A DNA stretch of 64,000 nt from Pararge aegeria (taxonomy: Eukaryota > Arthropoda > Insecta > Lepidoptera > Nymphalidae): NCBI RefSeq assembly GCF_905163445.1, contig NC_053195.1, positions 7,678,501 to 7,742,500 of the forward strand. The letters are read 5' to 3'. The translations under genes and the position numbers were made by a program. A model generated the notes under the pieces. That model was not told where the DNA came from, made no database searches, and was given only the letters and a program-made list of their open reading frames with translations. Below are positions 43,727 to 54,213 of the stretch, one piece after another (position 1 is the stretch's first letter; every line of letters starts with the position of its first letter).

Positions 43727-44035
43727 CTAGCATGATGTCGGGGGAAAGGATAATAATATTGTCTTTTCTGACAGCTTTATCAACTCTCAGAGCATTGGCG
43801 GACAAGTTGTGGAAATAATATCCAAAAAATATAAACGGGTGTACACTACTGCTTCAAATTCCCGTGCTTTAACAGGTGGACACGTTAATTGGTACCGGAC
43901 ACCGGTAGTAGAATCACTACAAACAGACAGACTTGACGTTTCAAAAGTGCTTATATTAGGCCTACTTGAAATAAATGAATTTTGAATTTTGAATTTTGAA
44001 TTATATCCCTTGTCAAAGGATATAACTATACTGAG
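43727..44035 (+). mobile_element. MITE-like element M, copy 2, interrupted
   Basis: Left end 'CTAGCATGATGTCGGGGG'; 'GCTTTATCAACTCTCAGAGC', 'GTGGAAATAATATCCAAA' and 'CCGTGCTTTAACAGGTGG' match copies 1 and 3. After 'CACGTTAATT' (43881-43890) a LINE 3' end is inserted, and M resumes at about 44001 with 'TTATATCCCTTGTC'. The right terminal end is lost. Confidence 0.7.
43891..44000 (+). repeat. Non-LTR 3' end inserted in element M
   Basis: 'CACCGGTAGTAGAATCAC', 'CAGACAGACTTGACGTTTC', 'AGGCCTACTTGAAATAAATG' and a (AATTTTG)n tail. It is 5'-truncated to about 110 bp and lies between the two halves of M. The tail is longer than in the 24031 copy, so this may be a fairly recent insertion. Confidence 0.8.
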
Positions 44036-44870
44036 ATATTATTTTCTCCAGCACACAGATAAACAAATGTAAATGAGGAATCTGATGGAGATCCATCGAG
44101 ATAGGGCTTAACCTCAACGGAAAAAACTAATAGTAGTCAACTTTCGGTTGATCCCTTAAATTAAATATTTGATCTACTATATACTACGATCAATGGACAA
44201 AATAATCAAAGACTAGCATATTTCGACGTCACTAAATACAATTCTGAAGAGTACTCTAAAACGAGACTATGAACTGGTTCGCATAATCATTGAAAGAACG
44301 CCGATGGCTAATTACAAAGAGCTGAATGGGGTCTCTATAGTCAAAAGAGTGAAAAAAAAACAATTATTAACGATACAGTGGCCGCTGGAGTGGCCCGGTG
44401 CAGTCACATCTGTTCTACCCTCGCGGATTAAAGTGATAATTATTCTGCAGCTATAATTATTGGATTTAAGCGCGTAATACTCATTGTTTGGTGTGTCATA
44501 TACGACGGGACGACGATTATCGAGTTTCATTAATAATTAATCTTTGGTGTGTTTGACATCTGTCCATATTGCCAATGCCGAGATAGTAAAATAGTTTACA
44601 AAGATTTAGTAAATTAATCTACTAATAAAAGTAGATAGGAACACTGAGTCGCACAATGAGATTTGGTTATTTTTAGTCTAGCGTCTCAAATGCACTAGTT
44701 ACTACCATGTGCAAACCGTTAAAGGTATCCGAGGCGCAATTACTTAGTACCAGTAAAATAAATTATTAAAATTATAGACATATAGACACACAATCTAAAA
44801 CAAGTCGTTAGTATCCATTTACACATCCATACAAATAATACAAAATCGAACTTTGGTCTGTTTGTTTTTT
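44036..44870. other. Unique stretch with homeodomain-like cores
   Basis: No gene called; the 72-codon minus frame at 44312-44530 is unrecognised. The block 44185-44530 mixes GC-balanced sequence ('CGGTGCAGTCACATC') with many ATTA/TAAT cores ('AATAATTAATCT', 'TATAATTATTGG'). Candidate conserved element. Confidence 0.4.
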
Positions 44871-44935
44871 TGTTACCTCTACGTATTCGTCGTCGAACCG
44901 ATCTTAATGAATCATGGAACATATTTAGCGTGCAT
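44871..44935 (+). mobile_element. Helitron-like 5'-region scrap
   Basis: 'TTACCTCTACGTATTCGTCG' followed by 'TCGAACCGATCTTAATGAA' resembles the inner part of lepidopteran Helitron-like repeats. Confidence 0.35.
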
Positions 44936-44945
44936 CCTGCACGGT

Positions 44946-45191
44946 TAGCATGAGCAGGAGACAATTATATCCCCGGGGAAAGTATGAAAATTAGTCTTCT
45001 CCCACAGCTTTATCAACTCTCAGAGCATTGGCGCACAAGTAGAAATAATACCAAAATAATATATGTGTATTAATAAACGGGGGTAAACTTCTCCTATTCC
45101 TAGTTCCAGTAATTTAGCAGGTGGATATTAATTATATCCCTTGTCGGGGGATATAATCGGGGGATATAATTTTTATCCACCGCCCATGCTA
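44946..45191 (+). mobile_element. MITE-like element M, copy 3, most complete
   Basis: Left end 'TAGCATGAGCAGGAGACAAT' then 'TATATCCCCGGGG'. The right end inverted reads 'TAGCATGGGCGGTGGATAAA' then 'AATTATATCCCC'. This gives inverted ends of about 30 bp with mismatches. Near the right end 'GGGGGATATAAT' is repeated in tandem (about 45148-45173). It is about 246 bp with no coding capacity. Confidence 0.72.
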
Positions 45192-45292
45192 GACTTGCTG
45201 AATATGGGCATATAAGTAGGTATATTTACCCGTGAAAAACTGCTGGCAATAGTGAACCGTAAGTTCAAAAAAAATTGCATTTATTACCTATA

Positions 45293-45433
45293 AATAAATA
45301 AATATACTAGGTAGTGTAGGTATACAATACACGTCGTCATCTAGCCCCAAAGTAATCGTAGCTTGTATTATTTATTGTAGATAACTGATGAATATTTTAT
45401 GAATAATATAGATAAATACTTATTATATAGTTA
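45293..45433 (-). repeat. SINE A, 3' part of interrupted copy
   Basis: 'CATCTAGCCCCAAAGTAATC', 'GTAGCTTGTATTATTTATTG', 'AACTGATGAATATTTTATG' and 'ATACTTATTATATAG' lead up to the Helitron junction. Confidence 0.82.
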
Positions 45434-45789
45434 CTAGCTGTTGCCCGCGATTTCGTCTGCGTTTGTTTTTGTTTTTCGAAAGACATGTGGCATTCAATTT
45501 AGGTGTAATTCTACTGATATTTTTAAGTTGTGTATTCTTATATAAAAAAAAGTAATTAATTAATTATTTAAATCGGTTACCATTTGACGGCGTTATGGTG
45601 TAAAATCGTCAAACACTTTCGTCCCCTATCCCAAAAGAACTGAGATTAATTTCGGGATAAAAAGCATCCTATATTACTTCTAATACCTTCAGGAATATGT
45701 GTACAAAGTTTTATGATGATCAGTTTAGTACTTTTTGCGTGAAAGCGTAACAAACAAACTTACATTCACATTTATAATATTAGTAGGGA
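45434..45789 (-). mobile_element. Non-autonomous Helitron inside SINE A
   Basis: On the minus strand it starts TCCCTACTAATATTATAAAT and ends CTAG (complement of 45434-45437), after 'GACGAAATCGCGGGCAACAG'. The flanking bases are A at 45433 and T at 45790, the expected A/T target without duplication. It belongs to the same subfamily as 24203-24633 but lacks that copy's extra middle part. No Rep/helicase frame. Because it splits a SINE A cleanly, its limits are well defined. Confidence 0.82.
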
Positions 45790-45920
45790 TAAGCAGATAA
45801 ACACTCAGACATTAAAAACATTCATGCTCATAGCAGAAACATTTTTGCAGTTGTGAGAATCGAACCCACAACCTTGGACTCACAAAGCAGGGTCGCTGCC
45901 CAATGCGCTATTCGGCCGTC
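45790..45920 (-). repeat. SINE A, head part of interrupted copy
   Basis: 'AGATAAACACTCAGACATT', 'TTTTTGCAGTTGTGAGAATC', 'GAACCCACAACCTTGG' (inverted B box) and 'GCGCTATTCGGCCGTC' complete the SINE A begun at 45293. Confidence 0.85.
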
Positions 45921-45963
45921 ACGTATGCATGGCTTTAACATAATAATACCTAAGAAAACATAT

Positions 45964-46279
45964 AAGCGGTGATAGCCCAGTGCGTGGGACTTCGACTTCT
46001 ATTTCACAGGGCCGAGTTCGAATCCCAGCACGCACCTCTAGCTTTTCCAAGTTATGTGCGTTTTAACCACTTAAATATAACTCGATTCTACGATGGAGAA
46101 AAGTATCGTGAGGAAACCTGCATGCCTGAGAGTTCTCCGTAATGTTCTCAAAGGCGTGTGAAGTCCACCAATCCGCACTGGGTCAGCGTGGTGGACTAAG
46201 GCCTTCACCCCTTCTCATTGTGGGAGGAGACCCGTGCCCTTTAGTGGGCTGGTAATAGGTTTATATGATGATGATGATA
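45964..46279 (+). repeat. SINE C, best full-length copy
   Basis: Head 'AGCGGTGATAGCCCAGTG', B-box-like 'GAGTTCGAATCCCAGC' near 46013, 'GTGAGGAAACCTGCATGCC', 'GTTCTCAAAGGCGTGTGAAG', 'CAGCGTGGTGGACTA', 'GGAGACCCGTGCCC', 'GTAATAGGTTTATATGATG' and a GAT tail. This copy is the reference I used for SINE C. Two promoter-like boxes suggest a tRNA-derived RNA polymerase III origin. Confidence 0.9.
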
Positions 46280-46280
46280 A

Positions 46281-46820
46281 AACATAAAAAGACAACGCGG
46301 AAGGTTGAAATAGTTTATTTCCAAGTTAAACGCGCAATCAAAAATTAGCTTAAAATACCAAATATACATTTAAAAATATAGTTTTCTCTGAGTTCGTACC
46401 TACATTGAAAAGTGTAAACTTTTTATACAGTTTAGATTCACATAAAGCGTTTTAACTCAACGTATGTATGTACAACCCTTTAGCATATTGAGGGCCACGT
46501 GCCAAAAGGGCTGCTTTTGTTTTCCCTTTGTGAAATAAAAAGTTCAATGATGGTATCGTTTTCAATGGCGTAATTACTGTGATTCGGTTAATTGTTGAGC
46601 CAGGGCCCTTCACGGCTTTTGTTTATGAGTTCCCTTTGACCATATTATCGCATGCCATATTGAAACTTGAGTGTTTGTGCTTTGTTACAAGTATGTTTAT
46701 GTTGCTTGGAAAAATATCATTCTGGTTTCATTTTTGTGCTTTTAGTGTAGTAAGCAATCTTTTTAGGTAAGTCATCTATATATTTGCACTCATGAATTCA
46801 CGATACAGAATTATGTGCGT
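46281..46820. other. Unique stretch with candidate regulatory block
   Basis: No gene called. The block 46470-46700 is GC-balanced with 'GTAATTACTGTG', 'CGGTTAATTGTTG' and 'TGAGCCAGGGCCC'; candidate conserved element. The 63-codon frame at 46579-46770 has no known motif. Confidence 0.4.
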
Positions 46821-47137
46821 TTTTTTACTCCACTACAAGTTACCTCTTGACTGCAATCTCACATGGTGGTAAGTGACGATGCAATCTAAAATGGTAGCGG
46901 GCTAACCTCTTAGGGAGTGTGGCAGGCATATCCCTAATTGGTTTCTTCGCGATATCGCACCGAAATACTAAGCGGCACGTCTTTGTAGGGTGGTAACTAG
47001 CCACGGCCAACGCCTCCCACATATCAGACCAAAGAAAATTCAGAAACTATAAAATCCCAAATTTTCCCTGTCGGGAATCGATCCCGGGACCTCCTACTTA
47101 AAATCACAACGCTCACCGTTGCGCCAGGGTGGTCGTC
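46821..47137 (-). repeat. SINE B, full length
   Basis: Runs from the inverted tail 'TTTTTACTCCACTACAAG' through 'CTTGACTGCAATCTCACATG', 'AATGGTAGCGGGCTAACC', 'TAGCCACGGCCAACGCC', 'AAATTTTCCCTGTCGGGAAT' and the inverted B box 'GGAATCGATCCCGGG' near 47077. It ends with the inverted start 'GCGCCAGGGTGG'. It is the reference I used for SINE B. The 60-codon minus frame inside is chance. Confidence 0.9.
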
Positions 47138-48308
47138 AAAAAATCGTCGTCTGTTTATTATATAAAACTTAAATAGTTACATTATTTTAACAAACATTTT
47201 TCATTTTTATCAATTTCGACCTTGATGATAAGTTTTTGACAATTTTTTTGTAAGTTTGTTCGCGCTAATCTTAAAATCGAATCAAACATAATCTTACATT
47301 TGGATTATAACTAACCACGACTCTTCTCGTTTAGGTTTTCCTGTGGGCAAAGAAGCTTAATTTTCTCTAACACATTAAAAAATAAAACAAATTCCTGCTA
47401 TATTCCCGTTATTACTTAAACATAGCTACACCAGTTATTTTTGTTTTAACAAAAGAATTGCATACATTATACAGCTACTATAAAAAAACCTAGTTAACAA
47501 CAAATTCAAAGCATGTACCCGCTATAGGGTTGAAAATTTCGAATCGGAACGAGTGTTTCGAACCCGCATAGTCCTTGTTTAATTACACATTCATATGCAA
47601 ATGTGCGAAATGCTGCAAGATTCGTTCATACATTTTACCGGTAAATATGCGTTCATGCGTGCTTTAAGTACAGTCTCCCCTAAAAAGAAATGTTTTTGAC
47701 GGATTATCGCTCCTATTTATAAGGCTGTAAGAACTAGAATTTACAGGAATACAAAATTATTATATAGGTACATGCCCGCAGGATAATTAGCAGTAACATT
47801 ATGAATGCAAGGTTTTTATCAAAAATTGCCAGCTTTTTAATGATTGTAAATGCATTGGACTTTTGGTTTTATTTTTGACTGGATCGGACTGAATGGTATT
47901 TAAAAGTTTCAACATTTTTGTGAACATCATCCTTTGCGTGATTAAATGTAATTAATTATGATGTACATTTAGCTAGCAATGCTTTTTTAACATGATTCAT
48001 ACGAACATGTACTCATAATTTTGTGAGCGTGTAAACGTTTTGGAATGTTTGTAAACTGCTCAAAAAAATTACTATATTTATAATAGATATTTCCATAATT
48101 GATAATCTATATTTTATATTCTAAAGCAAAAGACTTTGCTCGGAAGTATAAACTTACAAACAACACTGCAGTTAGTTTATACAACTTAGTAGTAATTTTG
48201 AATTTTGATGAGAAACCTGTGGGATGGGGATACTGTTTAGCCCGAGAAATTAAGCAGTTCTCGCGGGATTGTTTCGCAAACAATGATCAGGCTGCAGTGG
48301 AAATCCTT
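47138..48308. other. Unique stretch with POU-like octamer
   Basis: No gene. An 'ATGCAAAT' octamer lies at 47595-47602 within GC-mixed sequence (47500-47680). The 79-codon frame at 48099-48338 runs into a LINE fragment and is not convincing. Confidence 0.35.
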
Positions 48309-48450
48309 CAAAATTTAAAATTAATTTATTTCAAGTAGGCCTAATAAAAGCACTTTTGAAACGTCAACTCTGTCTGTTTGTAATGACTTTACCACCGGTT
48401 CAAAAGGCAGATTCTAGAAGCCGGCAAGAAACTCAGTAGTTGCTCTTTTC
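48309..48450 (-). repeat. Non-LTR 3' end, GAATTTT-tail family
   Basis: 'AATTTATTTCAAGTAGGCC', 'GCACTTTTGAAACGTCAAC', 'TACCACCGGTTCAAAAGGC', 'GGCAAGAAACTCAGTAGTTG' are the inverted 3' blocks. The tail is short and decayed. Confidence 0.75.
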
Positions 48451-48599
48451 TTCTTTCCGGCTTTAGCCCTACCGTGAGAGATTTGGCTGAATGTCATTAT
48501 ATTACAGGGTAGATTAAATGCGTAAAATTTACAGTGTTGCATAATTTAAAAAATAACACTATTTCAGATTTATGTTTCTACGTAGTAATATTATATTAT

Positions 48600-48712
48600 A
48601 TTACTTAAGGGTCGTAGCGTAATTTACAGAAGGCCTATAACGTACTTTTCGAAAACAGGGCTATCCAATTTAGAAAAGATTTTTCAAAGCAAATTAATTT
48701 CAGAATTTAGCA
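48600..48712 (-). repeat. 'GGCTGTAGGCTATA' repeat, copy 2
   Basis: Inverted and diverged relative to 39310-39425; 'CCAATTTAGAAAAGATTTTTC' spans the best-matching part, with 'GGCCTATAACGTACTTTTCG' nearby. Confidence 0.45.
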
Positions 48713-50865
48713 CTTTCAAAGAAATAAACAAACTCTTTAGCGTTTTTATTAGCACGGATTTAATTGGAAAACCATTATTTCTTGATTCACTGATTATATA
48801 TAATTGAACTTTACGCACTCTACGACAGGATAACGCCTTACAATTTATTTTGATCCAGTGTTTAATTATAGTAATTATCGATCAATTATTATAAGTAACA
48901 TGGCATCTTTAACATTTACTATTACGTAACATTTTATTGTTATTTACACTTAAGCTAAATGAGCTACAACAGTCGTTTATGAAAAATTAAGCTTCACAAG
49001 TGATTGAGAAAATAATATATTCCAAAAGTTTTGAGGAACAAAAAGTTTCTTCAAGATTTTATCCAGCCGGTACAAGTATGTATGGAAATATGGTTTCGTT
49101 CAAAACACAACACGTTTGAATCAATGTTTTGACACACAACAATTTTATTTACATTTTTATTCATCGATGGCGCTATAAACCGTAATCCGTCGGTGTTCCG
49201 ATGTTTTTAGCCATCGTGCACGCGATCCGACTCAGAGAACCCGATGCTGTGCTTCGAGCAATAAAATAAATCTTCAGTTAAGAGGTACGTGTATACCTGA
49301 TCGGGTCCTAAACAAGCCCACGATCTTCGTTACGGGCTTAATTAAAAAACAAAATCAATTTTATTAATTGGAAGTGTTAAAAACGGGCGGAAGAGCCTCA
49401 CTTGGTCCGTATCTCGCTCGTATCTCTTATTTAATCCGACAGGGAATGTGTTATTTTTACTTTTCTTAGTGGATCTCGAATAAATTTTATCGCTTGGGAC
49501 TAATTTGGTTACAAATTTATTTGGCTGTGGGGTCGTTAACAAGGGGGGACATCCTTGTGGCTATCGGGCCTGTACTCTTTAGTGCTCGGACATGACCGTT
49601 ATAACAATATATCGACACTTGAGTCTTGATAAAATGAAGAAGACACTTCACTTAGGATTAAATAATAATCTTCTCTTTTTAGGGTTCCGTTACTTTTCCA
49701 TACCTCCATCTGTATTGTTGTCTTATTAAAAATTCCCGAAGTATTTGATAGTCACTGTAATAACATTAGCTTCAAACGACAAAACAAAATACTCATTTCA
49801 CATTAACAATTATTTTAGGGCCTGTATTACAAGCCCTTTTGCTTTTATTTATTTTACTATTATAATAGTTTAGGGTCCCAAGTACACATTTTCTTTATGT
49901 CGATGCCGCCGAGTTTATTGGCAATAGCTGTGTAACGATAGTCTAAAAGAATTTTATGCTGGTTTTAAGGATAAAATCTATCTCTATTCAAACTTTCTGT
50001 TAGTTCGCTTAAGCTCAAAGCCTTGCTGGCATACATAACGAAGCATTTCGCTTAATCTTGCGGAAAAAACTCCTTTGTGTATTTCCGGAATAAAATGTAT
50101 CCTAAGGTCATCACCAGGATGAAAGGTATATTTGTGCCAAATTTCATCAAGGTGAGATCAGTTTTTCATTTATTCTTTAATCAAAAAACAACCAACAGAT
50201 GTAATAATAGCGTAAGGTATTAGAAACACATATGATTCAACTTATAGGTAGCTACAACATGCTTAATAACTATTCACCTCGACGCTAAATAAAGATGGAC
50301 GACACGAAAAAAAAATGAAATGTTAAGAGAAACTAAATATACAAACTAAACTAAATATGAGAAACTAAATATACTAGCCAAGTAGTAGCTTGTTTTTGAA
50401 GTTTGCCAGTTTGTCTTTAAATATATCAATTGACCCATCCTTTACTATAAAATATTTGTATGAACTACTTTTGTTGTTAACCCGAGCATGATAAAAAACA
50501 AATAAGACCCCTTTTCACGTTCATAATATTGATATAATATTGATATGGAGTATTCATTTGAAAAATAGATTTCAGAATTTAATTTTTACATAGTACGTAG
50601 TAAGTACATTGATTTCAAAGGTTATCACTTACGACGAATCTTTAGTTAACTGTTATGTACAGAACCATCAGTGCGCGAAACTGAATTGTTCTTAGCGTGA
50701 ATTATTAAATTATACTTTTGGGGATATCGAGAGCATATCCACAGTATAAAATTTTTATTGTTACGAGTATATTCCGATCGCCTTAACACTTAAAGTATAC
50801 AGACCAAAGACATTGACATCTGATTGTTTATATTGTTGTTCTTTAAAACTGCGTTTCCATTGTGC
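48713..50865. other. Unique stretch with GC-balanced block
   Basis: No gene. The block 49150-49560 is GC-balanced ('CCGTCGGTGTTCCGATG', 'GTGCACGCGATCCGACTC') and holds 'TTAATTAAAA' and 'TTTATTAATTGG'. A Helitron-like piece may lie at 50088-50160, with 'TTCCGGAATAAAATGTATCC' and 'GTGCCAAATTTCATCAA'. Confidence 0.4.
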
Positions 50866-50910
50866 AAATGTCTTGCATCCAAGTTGTTGTAACTTGGATG
50901 CAAGACATTT
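50866..50910. repeat. Perfect hairpin, 20 bp arms, 5 nt loop
   Basis: Arms 50866-50885 and 50891-50910 pair perfectly around 'GTTGT'; the stem contains 'GTCTTGCATCCAAG'. No repeat family is attached. Confidence 0.92.
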
Positions 50911-50995
50911 CTCAATCGAGAATGTCATTAAATAAGCGTTACTTATTTAGGCAATGCCTTGTTCATCGTTAGTAAAAGCGGGCAATATTTTTTTT

Positions 50996-51078
50996 AAATG
51001 CACATAACTAAGTTAGAGGTGCCTGCGATTGAGCTCGGTCCACCCTAAGAATAGCCTGAAATCTTCACCCCTATAATG
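50996..51078 (-). repeat. SINE C, head fragment
   Basis: 'AATGCACATAACTAAGTTAG', 'AGGTGCCTGCGATTGAG' and 'CTCGGTCCACCCTAAGAATA' match the inverted head side of SINE C. Confidence 0.55.
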
Positions 51079-51539
51079 ATGATTAATCAAAACGTGCAAA
51101 TACCACTTGTACTATCTCAGTGACAAATAAACTGCAAGATAAAAGGTCTCGTGAAAATACTTGTTTGCAAGTTAAACGTTTCATACGAGATGCAAGCTCT
51201 GACAAACATGTTCTAATGTAAGTATCTTACATGCGCGGGCACATGTGACGTCATACATGAACGCAGGCATACACACAATGGAAACGCGTCTTTCAATAAC
51301 TATGTCACGGCCCTTATATTCTGCATTCATAAAAATCGAGTTTTTCGCATTTAGGCGCGATATAAGTTGAAATGAAACGTATCAAGTTTTTTTTTGGTCA
51401 GTCCCGAATTCGACCTTTGATATTATACTGTTAGAGATAACGGATGTAAGGAATGCATCAATATCAGAACTTTTTAAGTTGATTCGTAACACGGTACTAT
51501 GATGTCTGTTTAACTTTTTGCTATTATAATGTCTTTCAT
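51079..51539. other. Intergenic stretch, nothing recognised
   Basis: No gene or repeat recognised. Confidence 0.35.
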
Positions 51540-51750
51540 TACCGTCCCAGCACAGGTCTCCTGGCAGAATAAGAAGGGTTTAGGCCGTAGTCCACCTTGC
51601 TGTTCGAGTGCGGATTGATAGTCTTCACACACAGTTTAGAACAATATAGAGATCTCCCAGGCATACCTACATATATACGAGTTTCCTCACGATATTTTTT
51701 GCAAAAGCAAAAAGTTTAGTTAAAGCAAGTTATATTCAATTGTTTTACTG
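51540..51750 (-). repeat. SINE C, body only
   Basis: 'GTCTCCTGGCAGAATAAG', 'GGCCGTAGTCCACCTTGC', 'GGATTGATAGTCTTCACAC', 'CGAGTTTCCTCACGATATT', then 'AGCAAGTTATATTCAATTG'. The tRNA-like head is missing. Confidence 0.78.
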
Positions 51751-52185
51751 AATGTTTATTGTAATTGGTAACGATCTTTATAATATAATGGGTTTTATGT
51801 TTATAATCTCGAGAGTTTGTAAACAAATATGTATTTACTAGATACAGACATTTGTCGCGTATACGTAACTACACCGAATATATTGCAGCTTTGTGGTCTT
51901 TCACGCTTTTATAGCCATGTGCCCATCATTAAGACAATAATGGGCTATTGATGAATAAAATTAGGTTTTTTTTAGTCTTCAATGTACAAGCATAAATCGT
52001 CTTAAAAAAGCGGACTGAATGCTAAAGCATTTTCTACCAGCCAACCTTCGAACAACCGAGAAAAACGGGTGAGGGTGTGGCAAAAAAATTATATACATAA
52101 TTTATATAAAGCTTATAAACAAGTTCATATATAACTTAAATTAAACATCAAATAAATCTCTATCAAAAAACACGTTGTGATTTTT

Positions 52186-52443
52186 TTTTTTTTAAATATA
52201 CCACGACAATACACACATCGCCATCTAGTCCTTAAGTAAGCGTAGCTTGTGTTATGGGTACTAAGATGACTGATGAATATTTTTATGAATAATATACATA
52301 AATACTTATAATATACATACACACCCAGACACTGAAAAACATTCAAGTTCATCACACAAATATTTTCCAGTTTTGGGAATCGAACCCACAGCCTTGACTC
52401 AGAAAGCAGGGTGCAGCGCTGCCCACTGCGCCAATCGGCCGTC
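52186..52443 (-). repeat. SINE A, full length
   Basis: Inverted tail of T residues, then 'CGACAATACACACATCGCC', 'GCTTGTGTTATGGGTACTAA', 'ACACCCAGACACTGAAAAAC', the inverted B box 'GGGAATCGAACCC' (52375-52387) and 'GCGCCAATCGGCCGTC'. It is the reference I used for SINE A. A small 'GTGCAGCGCTGCCC' insertion sits in the head. The 148-codon minus frame 52125-52571 crosses it and is not a gene. Confidence 0.9.
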
Positions 52444-53707
52444 AATAAGTAAACAGTAGATTTAGTAAAGCCTATTGTGATAGAGCTCGTCCGGGGAAGC
52501 AAAACTGCCATCCTTAGGTATATTTTGCTGCTGCCAACCAGGGCGGCCCTTTGCAGGATGTTTTCGTGCATACCCTGTAAAGTGTTACCCTGTTTATAGG
52601 CGATTATTTCCCGCTAACTACTAGGTGGAGCTTATGCATCAATTATTACTTTTAAAAAAGGTGAATCAAAAATAACGAAAGATGCCAAAAATTGCAGCCC
52701 TTGAATTTTTGACCTCTGCTTATTATTCTGTTTAAATTAAATTGACTTGAACTTATTAAAAATTAACCTTGAATACATTTTTACAGAAAAAGAGATAAAA
52801 GTATAGTAATTTTATATTTTTTTCGGTTTCGCATGTTTGCAATGTATGTGAGTGTGTATCCGCTTTTTAAATATCTAATTTCCTATAAAATATAAATTTT
52901 AATGATATGCTGGAAAATATAAAGGACAATTCTGATCTACATGAAATGCTCAACGTACTCGTATCTTATGTATCATTTGGATAAGGAATAATACAGTATT
53001 CATTAAAATTGTTTCGTAAATAACCTATATTTTTTTTGTGAAATATAAAAGATACATCGCGTTTACTCGTATTTTTTCTGCACATAAAATGTATGCCTAA
53101 TTTCATCAAATCTATGCAGTAGAGAAGACACAAAATACCAATTTTCAAAAATATAATTTAAAAAATAGATATCTTGAAAACTTATGGATTTACATGCACT
53201 GTTGCACCCGTTTAGTATTATTTTCAAAAAATGTTGAACACGTATTTTAGCATAAATATATCTTGAAAACTGACCCATATCGTTACCAAATTTCTTCTTG
53301 TTTAGGGGAAATTGTATAAAATCTGATCTAGGCACTCCTTTAAGTTATCTGTCAGTCAGTCATTTATAATTATAAATAACCTTGTAGGATATCCAACATA
53401 CATATTCAATATAAACATTTCCCTGAACCGTATACTTAAGAGACCATGAATTACTAACATGTATAAAGAACGTTTGTCAAGTCCATTTCACTTAAGCTTC
53501 GAGATACTTGATAGGTGTAACATTTCCCTATAATATAAACTAATAGAAGCTAAAACGGCCTGTCAATCGGATATAAGATACTATTGTAAATAAATAGATC
53601 ACTGTAACCCGGTGTGGGCCGGCGCTGAACATGGCTGGCGTCAGATTGTAACTCTTCGCAGAGGTGTTATATTGGCACAGGGTGGTATTTGAACAAATAA
53701 ATCGATA
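52444..53707. other. Mostly unique stretch
   Basis: At 52483-52530 'GAGCTCGTCCGGG' may be a small inverted scrap of family E (compare 57988-58000). The rest, including the overlapping minus frames at 52966-53335, shows nothing recognisable. Confidence 0.35.
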
Positions 53708-53906
53708 TCCATACTAATATTATAAATCCCAAATTATGTTAGTTTGTTCTCTACCTTTTTTCGGAACGACTTGCGCACCAATCTTGGTGAAATAAGCACA
53801 CATATAGCTTTCCCTGATACTTTTTATTTCAGGAAAACTGACGATACTCACGGTAATAAAAAACCCAAAACAAATGCGGACAACGTCGGGACTTCCTCTT
53901 GTTATC
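53708..53906 (+). mobile_element. Helitron-like element, 3' end decayed
   Basis: TC at 53708 preceded by A, followed by 'CATACTAATATTATAAATCC', the usual start. Further 'GACAACGTCGGGACTTCC' resembles the 3' GC-rich part, but the final CTAG is lost. The 62-codon minus frame in it is a shadow. Confidence 0.55.
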
Positions 53907-53971
53907 AATAGGTACTTATCTTACTTTATTTATATTTATTATTTACTAACACCCCTCTGTTCCCGCGGGTG

Positions 53972-54134
53972 TCATCATCATTATCATCATCAAAGCTCTA
54001 CTGGGTGGGCCTTGGCTTGGTGAAGCATATTTCTCCATTTGAGGCGGTCAGAAGCTGCTTCTTTCCAGTTCCGAACTCTCAGAACCCTCATATCCTTCTC
54101 AAATCCATCACTCCACCGACCCCTAGGTCGTCCT
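53972..54134 (-). pseudogene. Non-LTR reverse transcriptase C-terminus with GAT tail
   Basis: The minus strand reads GRPRGRWSDGFEKDMRVLRV, then RNWKEAASDRLKWRNMLHQA, then KAHPVEL and a stop (complement of 53990-53992), followed by a GAT-rich tail to 53972. The order GRPxxRW, DMRxLRxxNW, A.DRxxWR is typical of the C-terminal end of insect non-LTR (RTE-type) polyproteins. About 46 codons survive without a stop; the rest of the protein is absent. The plus-strand 67-codon frame is a shadow. Confidence 0.75.
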
Positions 54135-54191
54135 CATCGCGGATGTCATACGAGGCGATTATGGGAATATAGCTGAGAACGAGTCCTCTAT

Positions 54192-54211
54192 GCTACTACT
54201 ACTACTACTAC
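54192..54211. repeat. (TAC)n microsatellite
   Basis: About six to seven CTA/TAC triplets. Confidence 0.85.
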
Positions 54212-54213
54212 CT

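Noticed and set aside
52125..52571. 148-codon minus-strand reading frame, the longest in the window
   Set aside because: Most of it is SINE A read in one frame, including the T-rich tail as poly-Lys. No protein domain is visible.
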